Shown: piece after piece, positions 1-8,447 of the stretch
Layout: every line of letters begins with the position of its first letter
Position numbering within the stretch: the stretch's first letter is position 1
Assembly: GCF_022348085.1 (NCBI RefSeq)
Contig: NZ_JAKRFN010000009.1
Coordinates: 62,001-126,000 of the forward strand
Length of the DNA stretch: 64,000 nucleotides
Origin: Mycobacterium sp. PSTR-4-N
GTDB lineage: Bacteria > Actinomycetota > Actinomycetes > Mycobacteriales > Mycobacteriaceae
Reading direction: 5' to 3'
The notes under the pieces: model-generated
What the model was told of the DNA's origin: nothing
Databases searched by the model: none
Seen by the model: only the letters and a program-made list of their open reading frames with translations
Program-made: the position numbers and the translations under genes

Positions 1-1
1 C

Positions 2-1045
2 CGTCGCACCGGCCATGAGGTCCTGGTCATCGCTCCGGACACCCCGCGGGGCGAGCCGGCGGCCGACCGCGTTCACGACGGCGTGCGCATCCACCGCGTG
101 CCGGCCATGATGTTCCCGAAGGTGACCTCGCTACCGCTGGGTGTGCCGCGACCGCGGATGGTCGGTGTGCTGCGCGGCTTCGATCCCGACGTGGTGCACC
201 TGGCGTCCCCTGCGCTGCTCGGCTGGGGTGGCGTCCACGCGGCCCGGCACCTCGGTGTTCCCTCGGTCGCGGTGTTCCAGACCGATGTTGCCGGCTTCGC
301 GCAGAGCTACGGCATCGGCGTGATGTCGCATGCTGCGTGGGCGTGGACCCGCCGGTTGCACAGCAAGGCCGACCGCACCCTCGCACCGTCCACTGCGGCT
401 ATGGACGATCTTGTGGCGCACGGCATTCCGCGGGTACACCGGTGGGCGCGCGGCGTGGACATCACCGGATTCGCCCCGTCGGCGCGCGACGAGCAGCTGC
501 ACCGGGTGTGGTCCCCGGACGGAAAACCCGTCGTCGGCTTCGTCGGCCGGCTCGCCCCGGAGAAGCATGTGGAACGGCTCGCCCCGCTGGCCGAACGCGA
601 CGACATCCAGGTCGTCATCGTCGGTGACGGCGTGGACCGCGCCAAACTCGAGGCTCAGCTGCCGAAAGCAGTGTTCACCGGCGCGCTCTACGGCGCCGAG
701 CTCGCCGCGGCCTACGCCAGTATGGACGTCTTCGTCCACCCCGGCGAGCACGAGACGTTCTGCCAGGCCGTTCAGGAGGCGATGGCGTCAGGGGTGCCGG
801 TGATCGCCCCGGACGCGGGCGGCCCGCGCGATCTGGTGGCCCCGTACCGCACCGGGCTGTTGCTGCCGGTGCCGGAGTTCACCGACCGGCTCTCGGAGTC
901 GGCGGACCATCTCGTCGCCGAGCGGCGGCGGTATGCGGTCGCGGCGCGACGCAGTGTGCTGGGTCGTACCTGGCCGGTGATCTGCGACGAGTTGCTCGGA
1001 CACTACGACGAGGTGGCTGGTCGGCGCGGGGCCCGGGCCGCGTGA
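2..1045 (+). CDS. mgtA: GDP-mannose-dependent alpha-mannosyltransferase MgtA, 5' end cut by window
   Basis: The reading frame is open from base 2, so about 30 N-terminal residues are missing; 347 residues are visible. This is a GT4-family (GT-B fold) glycosyltransferase. The C-terminal half has the nucleotide-sugar site: the [12 protein letters not shown] strand-loop, and an EX7E-type segment around [16 protein letters not shown] followed by [14 protein letters not shown]. In M. tuberculosis the homologue Rv0557 (MgtA, formerly PimB) sits beside menG and uses GDP-mannose to build glycolipids and lipomannan precursors on the inner membrane. The conserved position supports the name. The substrate is inferred from that synteny rather than read from the sequence. 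Confidence 0.85.
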   Translation, partial: RRTGHEVLVIAPDTPRGEPAADRVHDGVRIHRVPAMMFPKVTSLPLGVPRPRMVGVLRGFDPDVVHLASPALLGWGGVHAARHLGVPSVAVFQTDVAGFAQSYGIGVMSHAAWAWTRRLHSKADRTLAPSTAAMDDLVAHGIPRVHRWARGVDITGFAPSARDEQLHRVWSPDGKPVVGFVGRLAPEKHVERLAPLAERDDIQVVIVGDGVDRAKLEAQLPKAVFTGALYGAELAAAYASMDVFVHPGEHETFCQAVQEAMASGVPVIAPDAGGPRDLVAPYRTGLLLPVPEFTDRLSESADHLVAERRRYAVAARRSVLGRTWPVICDELLGHYDEVAGRRGARAA

Positions 1046-1183
1046 CCCGGTGGCTCCGACGCGCTGGTTCGACTGAGCGGGGTTAATCCGCCTGCCGGGC
1101 GGGTACAGCACTCGCTACGGCTCCGCTGCTGCTCCGATGGCGACACAGCGTTGTGCCGGTGTCGCGGCGGAGAGTGAGGATCC

Positions 1184-1810
1184 ATGATCGGTGCCCTGTA
1201 TGACGCTGCGCTCAGCGGGCAGCGATGTTGGATCCGCAGCGCCGACTACCAAACCAGGGTTCTGCACGTCGACCGGTGGCTGGCCGAATGCGACGACGAC
1301 CCCTTCGATGCTGCGCTGGCCGCCCGCGCCGAGGGGCCGACGATCGATCTGGCGTGCGGCCCGGGACGCTTCGCCGCCTGGCTGAGCCGCCGCGGCATCC
1401 CCGCGATCGGCATCGATCAGTCGGCGGTCGCGGTACGCCTGGCCGAGCAGCGGGGCGCGCGGGCGCTGCGTGGCGACGTCTTCGACACGGTGCCGCGGGA
1501 GGGCTGGTGGCAGACGGTGCTGCTGGCCGACGGCAACATCGGTATCGGCGGCCACCCGCTGCGCATGTTCAACCGGTGCCGCGCCCTACTGCGCGAGGGC
1601 GGCCACTGCGTCATCGAGTTCGACCCTGCGGTGACCGGGACGGTGACGACGATGGTGCGGTTGGAGACCGACGGCGAGGTCGGCCCGTGGTTCACGTGGG
1701 CCTCCGTCGGCCTCGATGCCGTCGAGGAACTCGGTCAGCGAGTGTCGTTGCGGCTCAAGGACGTCGAGATCATCGGCGGGCGCGGCATGGCCGAACTGGC
1801 TGCCATCTGA
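1184..1810 (+). CDS. Class I SAM-dependent methyltransferase
   Basis: 208 residues. The SAM-binding motif I reads DLACGPGRFAAWLSRRG (about residues 56-72), followed by an acidic motif II (GIDQSAVAV) and the post-motif strand GGHCVIEFDP, the usual Rossmann methyltransferase order. The ATG follows a GTGAGGA ribosome-binding stretch. It starts a short plus-strand group with the nitroreductase-like gene and the lipoprotein gene. Nothing shows the methyl acceptor, and the protein is not MenG-like beyond the fold. It is inserted between mgtA and menG, which are adjacent in M. tuberculosis. Confidence 0.75.
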   Translation: MIGALYDAALSGQRCWIRSADYQTRVLHVDRWLAECDDDPFDAALAARAEGPTIDLACGPGRFAAWLSRRGIPAIGIDQSAVAVRLAEQRGARALRGDVFDTVPREGWWQTVLLADGNIGIGGHPLRMFNRCRALLREGGHCVIEFDPAVTGTVTTMVRLETDGEVGPWFTWASVGLDAVEELGQRVSLRLKDVEIIGGRGMAELAAI

Positions 1811-1918
1811 GCCGGTCCGATCCGATCCGGTCGGTTGCGCATTTGTTGCACATCGGCAACTGTTTTCGCTATGACGGAGGGTGCAGACGCAGTTCGCTCG
1901 CGTAGAGGAGGCCCTTCG

Positions 1919-2416
1919 ATGGCAGGAGCGTCGTTTCCCGACGCCGTGAGCAGGCCGATGGTGGCCGTGGCCGACAGGGCACTGCGCTGCCGTCCGCTCA
2001 TGCGCGCACCGATCGCCCTCTACCGGGCGGGTCTCGGATTTCTCTTCGGAGCGCGGTTGCTCATGCTCGAGCACACCGGCCGTCGTACCGGGCTGCCGCG
2101 CTACGTCGCGCTCGAGGTCGTCGATCATCCGGACCCGAACGTGTACGTGGTCGCATCCGGCTTCGGAAAGAAGGCGCAGTGGTTCCGCAACGTGATGGCC
2201 CACCCCGATGTCAGGGTCTGGACGGGCGGTCGCCGGGGCGTTCCGGCGTCGGCGCGACGGATGGCAACCGCCGAGGCCGACGCCACGTTGCGGCGCTACA
2301 TCGCAGCACACCCCCGCGCCTGGGACGCGATGAGTGCGGTCCTCGACCGCAGCATCGACGGGCAAGTGGCACCGCCCGACACGAAGTTGCCGATGGTGGA
2401 GCTGAGGATCACATGA
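1919..2416 (+). CDS. Nitroreductase family deazaflavin (F420)-dependent oxidoreductase
   Basis: 165 residues from the ATG at 1919, chosen because it follows a strong GAGGAGG site; the frame is open further upstream to 1835 but without a good start context. The order LLMLEHTGRRTGLPRYVALEVV, then VVASGFGKKAQWFRNVMAHPDVRVW, is typical of the DUF385/Ddn family of small split-barrel proteins that bind coenzyme F420 in mycobacteria. Such enzymes reduce quinones, nitro compounds or other acceptors near the membrane. The stop overlaps the ATG of the next gene (ATGA), so the two are translationally coupled. The substrate is unknown; a quinone role would suit the menaquinone neighbourhood but is inference. 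Confidence 0.8.
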   Translation: MAGASFPDAVSRPMVAVADRALRCRPLMRAPIALYRAGLGFLFGARLLMLEHTGRRTGLPRYVALEVVDHPDPNVYVVASGFGKKAQWFRNVMAHPDVRVWTGGRRGVPASARRMATAEADATLRRYIAAHPRAWDAMSAVLDRSIDGQVAPPDTKLPMVELRIT

Positions 2417-2808
2417 GCCGTCGACTCTGCGCGGGCGTGGTGCTCGCCCTGTGCTGTGCGGGGTGCTCCGGAACGTCGCCGTCCGAGTCGGAGACCGTGA
2501 CCCACAGCGCCCCGCCGGCGGCGGTATCGGTGGCGCAACTGGTGGTGGACCGTCTCCAGAGTGAGGACCACGTGGTGCTGCATCCGGTGGACACCACCCG
2601 TTCGGACTGCCCGCAGGCAGGCTGCGCTCAGGCCGTCACCACCGACAGGTTCACGATCATGTCCTTCCCAGGCACGGGTGTCGCGCAGAGGTATGCCGCA
2701 GACCGGGGCCTGCGCCAGGTCGCGAGCATCGTGGTCGCGTTCGCCCCGACAGTGCCCGAGAACGAACGCGATCAGCTCTGGGCGGAGATCACGCACACCG
2801 TGGACTGA
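2413..2808 (+). CDS. Small putative lipoprotein
   Basis: 131 residues with a short charged N-terminus (MSRR), a hydrophobic stretch and a lipobox-like CAGC ending near residue 17, followed by a Ser/Thr/Pro-rich linker. A Cys pair (SDCPQAGCAQAV) in the globular part could form a disulfide. It overlaps the preceding F420-type gene by 4 bases. The lipobox is imperfect (Cys at -3), so lipidation is probable rather than certain. The globular domain is not recognised. It likely sits outside the membrane and may partner the upstream oxidoreductase. Confidence 0.65.
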   Translation: MSRRLCAGVVLALCCAGCSGTSPSESETVTHSAPPAAVSVAQLVVDRLQSEDHVVLHPVDTTRSDCPQAGCAQAVTTDRFTIMSFPGTGVAQRYAADRGLRQVASIVVAFAPTVPENERDQLWAEITHTVD

Positions 2809-2820
2809 CCGCCCGCGCCC

Positions 2821-3645
2821 TCAGCCCTGCGCCTCGACGGCCACCGGCTGCCACTCTTCCCATGTCGCGAGACGCTTCTCGTAGTCGGCCTTGGCCAGCT
2901 GCAGGGGCAGCTCGCCGAAGAACACCCGCAGCGGCGGCTCGGGAGCGTCGACGACCTTGAGGATCGCCCGCGCCGAGGCCGTCGGATCTCCCGGCTTCGA
3001 GCTGCGTGACTTGCGCGATTCGGCCGCTTTGGCGTGGATGTCGGCGTAGTCGGGAAGTTCTTCGGCGTGCTTGGCCGACGGGCCGGCCCAGTCGGTGGAG
3101 AAGCCGCCGGGCTCGACCAGCGTGACGTGGACGCCGAAGTCGGCGATCTCCTGCGCCAGCGCCTGGCTGAAGCCCTCAAGCGCCCACTTGGAGGCGTGGT
3201 AGATGCCGACGTTCGGGAAGGCGGTGATGCCGCCGATCGACGAGACCTGGATGATGTGCCCGCTGCGTTGGGCCCGCAGATACGGCAGCGCGGCCTGGGT
3301 GATCCACAGGGCGCCGAACACGTTCGTCTCGATCTGGTCGCGAGCCTCGGACTCGGAGAGCTCCTCGATGAAGCCGAACTGTCCGTAGCCGGCGTTGTTG
3401 ACGACGATGTCGAGCCGACCGAAGTGCTCGTGGGCCTGTGCGACGGCCGCGAAGTCGGCGTCACGGTCGGTGACGTCGAGGCGGATCGGCAGCAGCGCGT
3501 CGCCGTGCTTGGTCTTGAGGTCGTCGAGGGTGGACAGGTCGCGGGCGGTGGCGGCGACCTTGTCGCCGCGCTCGAGGGCCGCGATCGTCCATTCGCGTCC
3601 GAAGCCGCGCGAAGCACCGGTGATGAACCACACTTTTTCACTCAT
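2821..3645 (-). CDS. SDR family NAD(P)-dependent oxidoreductase
   Basis: 274 residues; the ATG at 3645 gives MSEKVWFITGASRGFG directly at the Rossmann start, so longer upstream starts that run into menG are rejected. It shows the classical SDR signatures: TGASRGFG cofactor loop, NNAGYG, catalytic Ser in VSSIGG, and YHASK (Tyr and Lys). The tail carries the conserved EPGGF.TDW segment. The length fits classical single-domain SDRs with a short C-terminal extension. It is divergent from menG with 65 bp between starts. The substrate is unknown. Confidence 0.85.
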   Translation of the reverse strand: MSEKVWFITGASRGFGREWTIAALERGDKVAATARDLSTLDDLKTKHGDALLPIRLDVTDRDADFAAVAQAHEHFGRLDIVVNNAGYGQFGFIEELSESEARDQIETNVFGALWITQAALPYLRAQRSGHIIQVSSIGGITAFPNVGIYHASKWALEGFSQALAQEIADFGVHVTLVEPGGFSTDWAGPSAKHAEELPDYADIHAKAAESRKSRSSKPGDPTASARAILKVVDAPEPPLRVFFGELPLQLAKADYEKRLATWEEWQPVAVEAQG

Positions 3646-3710
3646 GAGCGGTTCAATGCCCGTCGCGCTGGCATCCATTCCCGAATCGCGTCGGTGATAC
3701 GTTCGCGGGT

Positions 3711-4397
3711 GTGAACCGTGCGTCGCTGGAGAAGGACCCACACGAGGTCGCGTCGATGTTCGACGGCGTGGCGCGGCGCTATGACCTGACCAACACGGTG
3801 CTCTCCGGTGGGCAGGATCGGTTCTGGCGGCGGGCCACTCGTGAGGCGCTCGGGATCGGGCCGGGTGATCGGGTGCTGGATCTCGCGGCGGGGACGGCGG
3901 TGTCGACGGTCGAGCTGGCCGCATCGGGTGCATGGTGCGTGGCGGCGGACTTCTCGGTGGGCATGCTGTCGGCGGGGGCGGGCCGGCCGGTGCCCAAGGT
4001 CGCCGGGGATGCGACGAAGTTGCCGTTCGCCGACGGTGTGTTCGATGCGGTGACGATCAGCTTCGGTCTGCGCAACGTGGTGGACCACGTCGCGGGGCTG
4101 CGGGAGATGGCGCGGGTGACGCGTCCCGGCGGCCGGCTGGTGGTGTGTGAGTTCTCGACGCCGACGAACGGTCTGTTCGCGACGACGTACAAGGAGTATC
4201 TGATGAAGGCGCTGCCGCGGATCGCCCGCGCGGTGTCGTCGAACCCCGACGCGTACGTCTATCTCGCGGAGTCCATTCGCGCGTGGCCCGATCAGGCGGA
4301 GCTGGCCCGTCGTATCCAGGCGGCCGGCTGGACGGACGTGGCGTGGCGCAACCTGACGGGTGGCATCGTGGCGCTGCACGCCGCCACCAGACCGTAA
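3711..4397 (+). CDS. menG: Demethylmenaquinone methyltransferase
   Basis: 228 residues with a GTG start. This enzyme methylates demethylmenaquinone in the last step of menaquinone synthesis, using SAM. The N-terminal [20 protein letters not shown] segment is the UbiE/MenG family signature, followed by SAM motif [18 protein letters not shown], and [25 protein letters not shown]. The C-terminus carries the family's ESIRAWPDQ and [16 protein letters not shown]. It corresponds to M. tuberculosis Rv0558. The upstream GATACG box 10-15 bases from the GTG and the lack of a ribosome site suggest a leaderless mRNA. A palindromic element begins 9 bases after the stop. Confidence 0.95.
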   Translation: MNRASLEKDPHEVASMFDGVARRYDLTNTVLSGGQDRFWRRATREALGIGPGDRVLDLAAGTAVSTVELAASGAWCVAADFSVGMLSAGAGRPVPKVAGDATKLPFADGVFDAVTISFGLRNVVDHVAGLREMARVTRPGGRLVVCEFSTPTNGLFATTYKEYLMKALPRIARAVSSNPDAYVYLAESIRAWPDQAELARRIQAAGWTDVAWRNLTGGIVALHAATRP

Positions 4398-4406
4398 CGT
4401 CGTCCC

Positions 4407-4466
4407 GCGAGCGCGCGCGTCTGCACGCAGACACGCCGCTATTTCTGTACTTTTGCGCGCGCTCGC
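4407..4466. repeat. Palindromic intergenic element, copy 1
   Basis: Perfect 12-base arms GCGAGCGCGCGC (4407-4418) and GCGCGCGCTCGC (4455-4466) flank a 36-base centre. The left arm extends to the 20-mer GCGAGCGCGCGCGTCTGCAC, found exactly again in copies 2 and 3. It starts 9 bases after the menG stop. The centre contains GACACGCC, also present in copy 2. It may form an mRNA 3' hairpin or bind a protein; no T-tract follows. Confidence 0.8.
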
Positions 4467-4485
4467 CACCCGCGAACGTAGCGTC

Positions 4486-5550
4486 ATGCTCATGCCGTAC
4501 GGACGTCATGCCGATCCCGACGCCACCCTGGGCTCCGACCCGCGTTCCGATCCCCGCATGGTCACCGCGCTCGCGGCCTTCGGTCTCGACGGCCGGTTCC
4601 CGCTCTCCGGCCTCGGCGCGCATTCACCCCTGGACCAGCGGCTCGCCTACGCGACGATGGCCGAGAACGCCATCGGCTCGGTCTTCGCTGCCCTGGCTGC
4701 AGACATGGCCCAACCCGCGGGCGTCACCACTTCGACGACGACCATCACCGGGGTCGACGGGAACTCGGTCACGCTGTTCATCAGCCGGCCGACCGACGAG
4801 GCGGGGCCGCTCCCCGCGCTGCTGCACCTGCACGGTGGAGGTATGGCGATCGCCAGCGCTGCCGACCTGCCGTACATCCGGCTGCGGGAACACCTCGCCG
4901 CCACCGGCCTCGTGGTCGTCGGCGTCGAGTTCCGCAATTCGGGCGGCGCGCTCGGCCCCCATCCGTACCCCGCGGGCCTCGACGACTGCGCCGCGGCGGC
5001 CCGGTGGGTCTTCGAGCAGCGCGCCGAGCTCGGGGTCAGCCACGTCGTCGTCAACGGAGAGTCCGGCGGTGGAAACCTGACACTGACGTTGGCGCACAAG
5101 GCGAAACGGGATGGCTGGATCGGCGAGATCGCGGGCTTCTATGCACAGTGCCCGTTCATCTCCAACAGGTGGCAGGACGTCTGCGAGGACCTGCCCTCGT
5201 TGGAGGAGAACGACGAATACTTCATCAGCCGTGAGCAATTGGCGATTCTCGGTTCGCTCTACGATCCCGACGGGAGCCACGCCGACGACCCCGCATGCTG
5301 GGCGTCGGCAGCCACCGATGCTGATTTGTCCGGCCTGCCACCGCATGTGGTCTCGGTCAACGAGCTCGACCCGCTGCGCGACGAGGGGCTGCAGTACTAC
5401 CGCCGACTCGTGCGGGCGGGGGTGCCGACGGTCGGTCGCCTCGTTGCCGGTACCTGTCATGGTGGCGATCTGCTGCTGGCGCACGCGATGCCGGACGTGT
5501 TCGCCGCAAGCATCAGAGACGTCAGCGGCTTCGCCCACTCCCTGTCCTGA
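4486..5550 (+). CDS. Alpha/beta hydrolase fold esterase/lipase (HSL-like)
   Basis: 354 residues from the ATG at 4486 (a second ATG lies at 4492). An earlier in-frame start would run into menG and the repeat. It has the hormone-sensitive-lipase order: oxyanion motif HLHGGGMA, nucleophile elbow GESGGG, acid in NELDPLRDEG, and catalytic His in CHGGD. It probably hydrolyses a small ester or lactone in the cytosol; no signal peptide is seen. It lies between two palindromic elements and converges on the next gene. M. tuberculosis has Rv0559c/Rv0560c at this position instead, so this looks like an accessory insertion. Confidence 0.85.
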   Translation: MLMPYGRHADPDATLGSDPRSDPRMVTALAAFGLDGRFPLSGLGAHSPLDQRLAYATMAENAIGSVFAALAADMAQPAGVTTSTTTITGVDGNSVTLFISRPTDEAGPLPALLHLHGGGMAIASAADLPYIRLREHLAATGLVVVGVEFRNSGGALGPHPYPAGLDDCAAAARWVFEQRAELGVSHVVVNGESGGGNLTLTLAHKAKRDGWIGEIAGFYAQCPFISNRWQDVCEDLPSLEENDEYFISREQLAILGSLYDPDGSHADDPACWASAATDADLSGLPPHVVSVNELDPLRDEGLQYYRRLVRAGVPTVGRLVAGTCHGGDLLLAHAMPDVFAASIRDVSGFAHSLS

Positions 5551-5556
5551 CCTTCG

Positions 5557-5617
5557 GCGAGCGCGCGCGTCTGCACATCGACACGCCGTGGCACGCGTGC
5601 ATCGGCGCGCGTTCGGC
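5557..5617. repeat. Palindromic intergenic element, copy 2
   Basis: It begins 7 bases after the esterase stop with the same 20-mer GCGAGCGCGCGCGTCTGCAC. The right arm, read on the minus strand, is GCCGAACGCGCGCCGATGCAC, a close but imperfect match. The centre again contains GACACGCC. It lies between two convergent genes, so it could serve both as a 3'-end hairpin. Confidence 0.75.
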
Positions 5618-5630
5618 GCCGACGAGCGCG

Positions 5631-6011
5631 CTACTCCGTCCACAGACGCGCCGATTCCTCGCTCACACGCTCGTCGTGGATCTCCTGGAAGTTCCGCCCA
5701 CCCCGCGCAAAGGTGGCGACAACTGCAGCAGGGCAACGACTCTCGTCGAATCCGCGACCCCACTGACACGGCCGCACGTGCACGAGGTCGACATCGACGC
5801 CGTCGGCATCGAAGAAGTACGGCCCGCGCAACCGCCCCAGCCGGTACAGGCCGTCCTCGTCACGTGTCCACACGAACGCCCCGTCGGCCACCGCGGCGAA
5901 CCGCTCGACCCGGCGCTGCGGCACGTCGACACACCCGAATCCGCACAGCCCCAGGCGCAGCGCACGCTCCACCGCCAGCAGATGATCGATGTCGTCCCGC
6001 CGCGAGCGCAT
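5631..6011 (-). CDS. Conserved hypothetical protein
   Basis: 126 residues from the ATG at 6011 (a GTG 8 codons upstream is an alternative). I do not assign a function. It is a compact protein with LLAVERALRLGLCGFGCV, then GAFVWTRDEDGLYRLGRLRGPYFFDADG, then VHVRPCQWG and ARGGRNFQEIHD, and no signal peptide or membrane segment. The Trp/Phe/Gly pattern suggests a folded domain resembling a hypothetical family I recall from Actinobacteria. It lies downstream of menJ in the same direction, separated by palindromic element copy 3, and converges on the esterase gene. Confidence 0.65.
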   Translation of the reverse strand: MRSRRDDIDHLLAVERALRLGLCGFGCVDVPQRRVERFAAVADGAFVWTRDEDGLYRLGRLRGPYFFDADGVDVDLVHVRPCQWGRGFDESRCPAAVVATFARGGRNFQEIHDERVSEESARLWTE

Positions 6012-6046
6012 CGGCGCCCGGTACACGGACGTCACGCTCGTGGCCC

Positions 6047-6106
6047 GCGAGCGCGCGCACAGCGCCGCGACACACCGCGCGGGGATGTGCAGACGCGCGC
6101 GCTCGC
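6047..6106. repeat. Palindromic intergenic element, copy 3
   Basis: Arms GCGAGCGCGCGC (6047-6058) and its complement at 6095-6106. Read on the minus strand, 6087-6106 is exactly the 20-mer of copies 1 and 2. It starts 11 bases after the menJ stop on the minus strand, so the orientation relative to the upstream gene is the same as in copies 1 and 2. Confidence 0.8.
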
Positions 6107-6117
6107 CAAACCAACGC

Positions 6118-7338
6118 TCACGTGAACGGGCGGCGGGCGTCCACCCGCTCCGACAGCCGGCCCGCGCCCCGCCAGAGCCGCGCCACGGTGTCCGCGTCGT
6201 CATCGGTGACGAAGTTGCCCATCACGCGCACCGCCACCGTCATCAGCGCCGACGACCGCATCGCCAGCGGCCCCGTCGCCGGCAGAAACCGGGGGAACGT
6301 CAGCAGCAGCGCCAACCGCCGCGCGATCGAGAACCCGCGGGCATAGTGCCCATCCAGAACCGCCGGCCACGCCCGCGAATAGTCGCCGCTGCCCAGCATC
6401 GCCGCGGCCAGCCGGCCGGTCTCCAAGCCGTAGTCGATGCCCTCCCCGTTGAGCGGATTCACGCACGCCGCGGCATCGCCGATCAGCATCCAGTTCGGGC
6501 CGGCCACCCCGGACACCGCGCCACCCATCGGCAATAAGGCCGAGCGCGCGGCCCGCACATCGGAGTCGAAGCCCCATTCGGATCGCCGCAGCGCGACGTA
6601 ATGATTCAGTAATGGCCGCAGTGCGGCATCGGCCGGGCGCTTGGACGTCGCGAGCGCGCCGACGCCGATGTTCACCTCGCCGGTACCCAGCGGGAAGATC
6701 CAGCCGTAGCCGGGCAGTACCTCACCGCTCGGCGAGCGCAGTTCCAGATGCGAGGTGATCCACTCCTCGTCATGGCGCGGCGTGGCGATGTAGGCGCGGA
6801 TGGCGGTGCCGTACACGGTGTCCCTGTGCCATTGCCGGCCGAGGACCCGCCCCACGCCCGAGCGGACCCCGTCGGCGACGATCAGGTCGCGGCACCCCAC
6901 CACCTCGCCGTTGTCCAGCACCACCGCCGACACTCGGCCATCCGAATAACGTTGCACGTCAACGGCTTTCACGCCGAGCTTCATCTTCGCCCCGTCATCG
7001 GCAGCCACCTGCCGAATCCGGTCGTCGAGTTCGAGGCGCGGCACCGCGCTGCTGATCGGCGGGAACGACCGGCCCGGCCAGCGGACCTCGACGTCGGCGC
7101 CGAAGCCGGACATCCGCAGTCCGTGGTGGGTGACCCGACCGGTCAACCACCCGTCGAGCCCCAACCGCCGCATCTCGGCCACCGCCCGAGGGGTCAGGCC
7201 GTCACCGCACGCCTTGTCGCGGGGGAACGTCGCAGAGTCGATGACCAGCACCTCGTGCCCTGCGCGGGCGGCCCACGCCGCGGCGGCCGAACCGGCCGGA
7301 CCGGCCCCGACGACCACCACATCAGCGCTCGTGTGCAT
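6118..7338 (-). CDS. menJ: Menaquinone reductase MenJ (geranylgeranyl reductase family)
   Basis: 406 residues. It starts with a FAD-binding Rossmann signature, DVVVVGAGPAGSAAAAWAARAG, then the family's FPRDKACGDGLTPRAV, and the second FAD motif NWMLIGDAAACVNPLNGEGIDYGLETG. In M. tuberculosis the homologue Rv0561c saturates one isoprene unit of menaquinone-9. It is divergent from the polyprenyl synthase gene with only 21 bases between start codons, so both are probably transcribed leaderless from overlapping promoters. The reading frame is open further upstream but that would overlap grcC1; ATG at 7338 places the FAD motif at the N-terminus. Confidence 0.93.
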   Translation of the reverse strand: MHTSADVVVVGAGPAGSAAAAWAARAGHEVLVIDSATFPRDKACGDGLTPRAVAEMRRLGLDGWLTGRVTHHGLRMSGFGADVEVRWPGRSFPPISSAVPRLELDDRIRQVAADDGAKMKLGVKAVDVQRYSDGRVSAVVLDNGEVVGCRDLIVADGVRSGVGRVLGRQWHRDTVYGTAIRAYIATPRHDEEWITSHLELRSPSGEVLPGYGWIFPLGTGEVNIGVGALATSKRPADAALRPLLNHYVALRRSEWGFDSDVRAARSALLPMGGAVSGVAGPNWMLIGDAAACVNPLNGEGIDYGLETGRLAAAMLGSGDYSRAWPAVLDGHYARGFSIARRLALLLTFPRFLPATGPLAMRSSALMTVAVRVMGNFVTDDDADTVARLWRGAGRLSERVDARRPFT

Positions 7339-7359
7339 GGGTCCCAGTATGTTGGCTGT
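7339..7359. promoter_or_regulatory. Overlapping divergent promoters, menJ / grcC1
   Basis: Only 21 bases separate the two start codons. On the plus strand TATGTT (7348-7353) lies 6 bases before the grcC1 GTG. On the minus strand CATACT (7351-7346) lies 7 bases before the menJ ATG. Both have the spacing expected of a -10 box for a leaderless mRNA, and they share four bases. Confidence 0.5.
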
Positions 7360-8367
7360 GTGAGGACACCGGCGAACGTGGTGGCGGGAGTGGACTTCGG
7401 CGATGCCGAGTTCGCCCAGGACGTCCGTGACGGAGTGGCCCGGATCGAGGCGCTGATGTCGGAGGAACTCGGCCGCGCCGACGAGTTGATGGCCGAGGCG
7501 GTGACGCACCTGTTCCAGGCCGGCGGCAAGCGGTTCCGCCCGCTGTTCACGGTGCTGTCCGCTCAGCTGGGTCCCGAGCCCGACTCCTGGCAGGTCACCG
7601 TCGCCGGCGCAGTCATCGAGCTGGTGCACCTGGCCACGCTGTACCACGACGACGTCATGGACGAGGCGCAGGTGCGCCGTGGCGCCGAGAGCGCCAACGC
7701 CCGGTGGAGCAACAACATCGCGATCCTCGCCGGGGACTACCTGTTCGCGACGGCGTCCCGGCTGGTCAGCAGGCTCGGGCCCGACGCTGTCCGCATCATC
7801 GCCGATACGTTCGCGCTGCTGGTCACCGGCCAGATGCGGGAGACTCGCGGTGCGGCCGAGCATGTCGACGAGGTCGAGCACTACCTCAAGGTGGTGTATG
7901 AGAAGACGGCCTGCCTGATCGCCGCGTCGGGTCGGTTCGGGGCCACGTTTTCCGGTGCCGACGAGGAGCAGATCGAACGGCTGGCCCGCCTCGGCGGCAT
8001 CGTCGGCACGGCGTTCCAGATCTCCGACGACATCATCGACATCGACAGTGATCCCGACGAGTCCGGCAAGGTGCCAGGGACTGATCTGCGGGAGGGCGTG
8101 CACACGTTGCCGGTGCTCTACGCGTTGCGTGAGACCGGCCCGGACGCCGAACGGCTGCGTGACCTGCTGGCCCGCCCCCTCGAGGACGACGACGACGTGG
8201 CGGAGGCGCTACGGCTGCTGCGCGCCTCGCAGGGCATCGCCAAGGCCAAGGAGACCGTCGCCGAGTACGCGCGCCGGGCCGAGGCGGAGATGGCCGCGTT
8301 GCCTGACGGCCCCGGGCGTCAAGCGCTGGCCACTCTGGTCGATTACACGATCAACCGGCACGGCTGA
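7360..8367 (+). CDS. grcC1: Polyprenyl diphosphate synthase
   Basis: 335 residues from a GTG start, which gives [18 protein letters not shown], the same N-terminus and length I recall for M. tuberculosis GrcC1 (Rv0562). It is a trans-isoprenyl diphosphate synthase: GGKRFRP for diphosphate binding, first Asp-rich motif [15 protein letters not shown], and second Asp-rich motif DDIIDIDSD. It extends allylic diphosphates with isopentenyl diphosphate, probably for the menaquinone side chain given its neighbours menG and menJ. The final chain length cannot be read confidently from the sequence. Confidence 0.93.
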   Translation: MRTPANVVAGVDFGDAEFAQDVRDGVARIEALMSEELGRADELMAEAVTHLFQAGGKRFRPLFTVLSAQLGPEPDSWQVTVAGAVIELVHLATLYHDDVMDEAQVRRGAESANARWSNNIAILAGDYLFATASRLVSRLGPDAVRIIADTFALLVTGQMRETRGAAEHVDEVEHYLKVVYEKTACLIAASGRFGATFSGADEEQIERLARLGGIVGTAFQISDDIIDIDSDPDESGKVPGTDLREGVHTLPVLYALRETGPDAERLRDLLARPLEDDDDVAEALRLLRASQGIAKAKETVAEYARRAEAEMAALPDGPGRQALATLVDYTINRHG

Positions 8368-8447
8368 AGCGCCCCGGAACCTGCGCGACCTGTCCGGGCG
8401 TTGGAGGGACGTATGAGTTCGTCAGGTCAGATGAGGAGGACCGGTCG

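Noticed and set aside
5676..6125. A plus-strand frame of 149 residues between the esterase and menJ genes
   Set aside because: The minus-strand frame at 5631-6011 has the balanced composition of a folded protein; the plus frame is Pro/Arg/Gln-rich shadow and runs through the palindrome.
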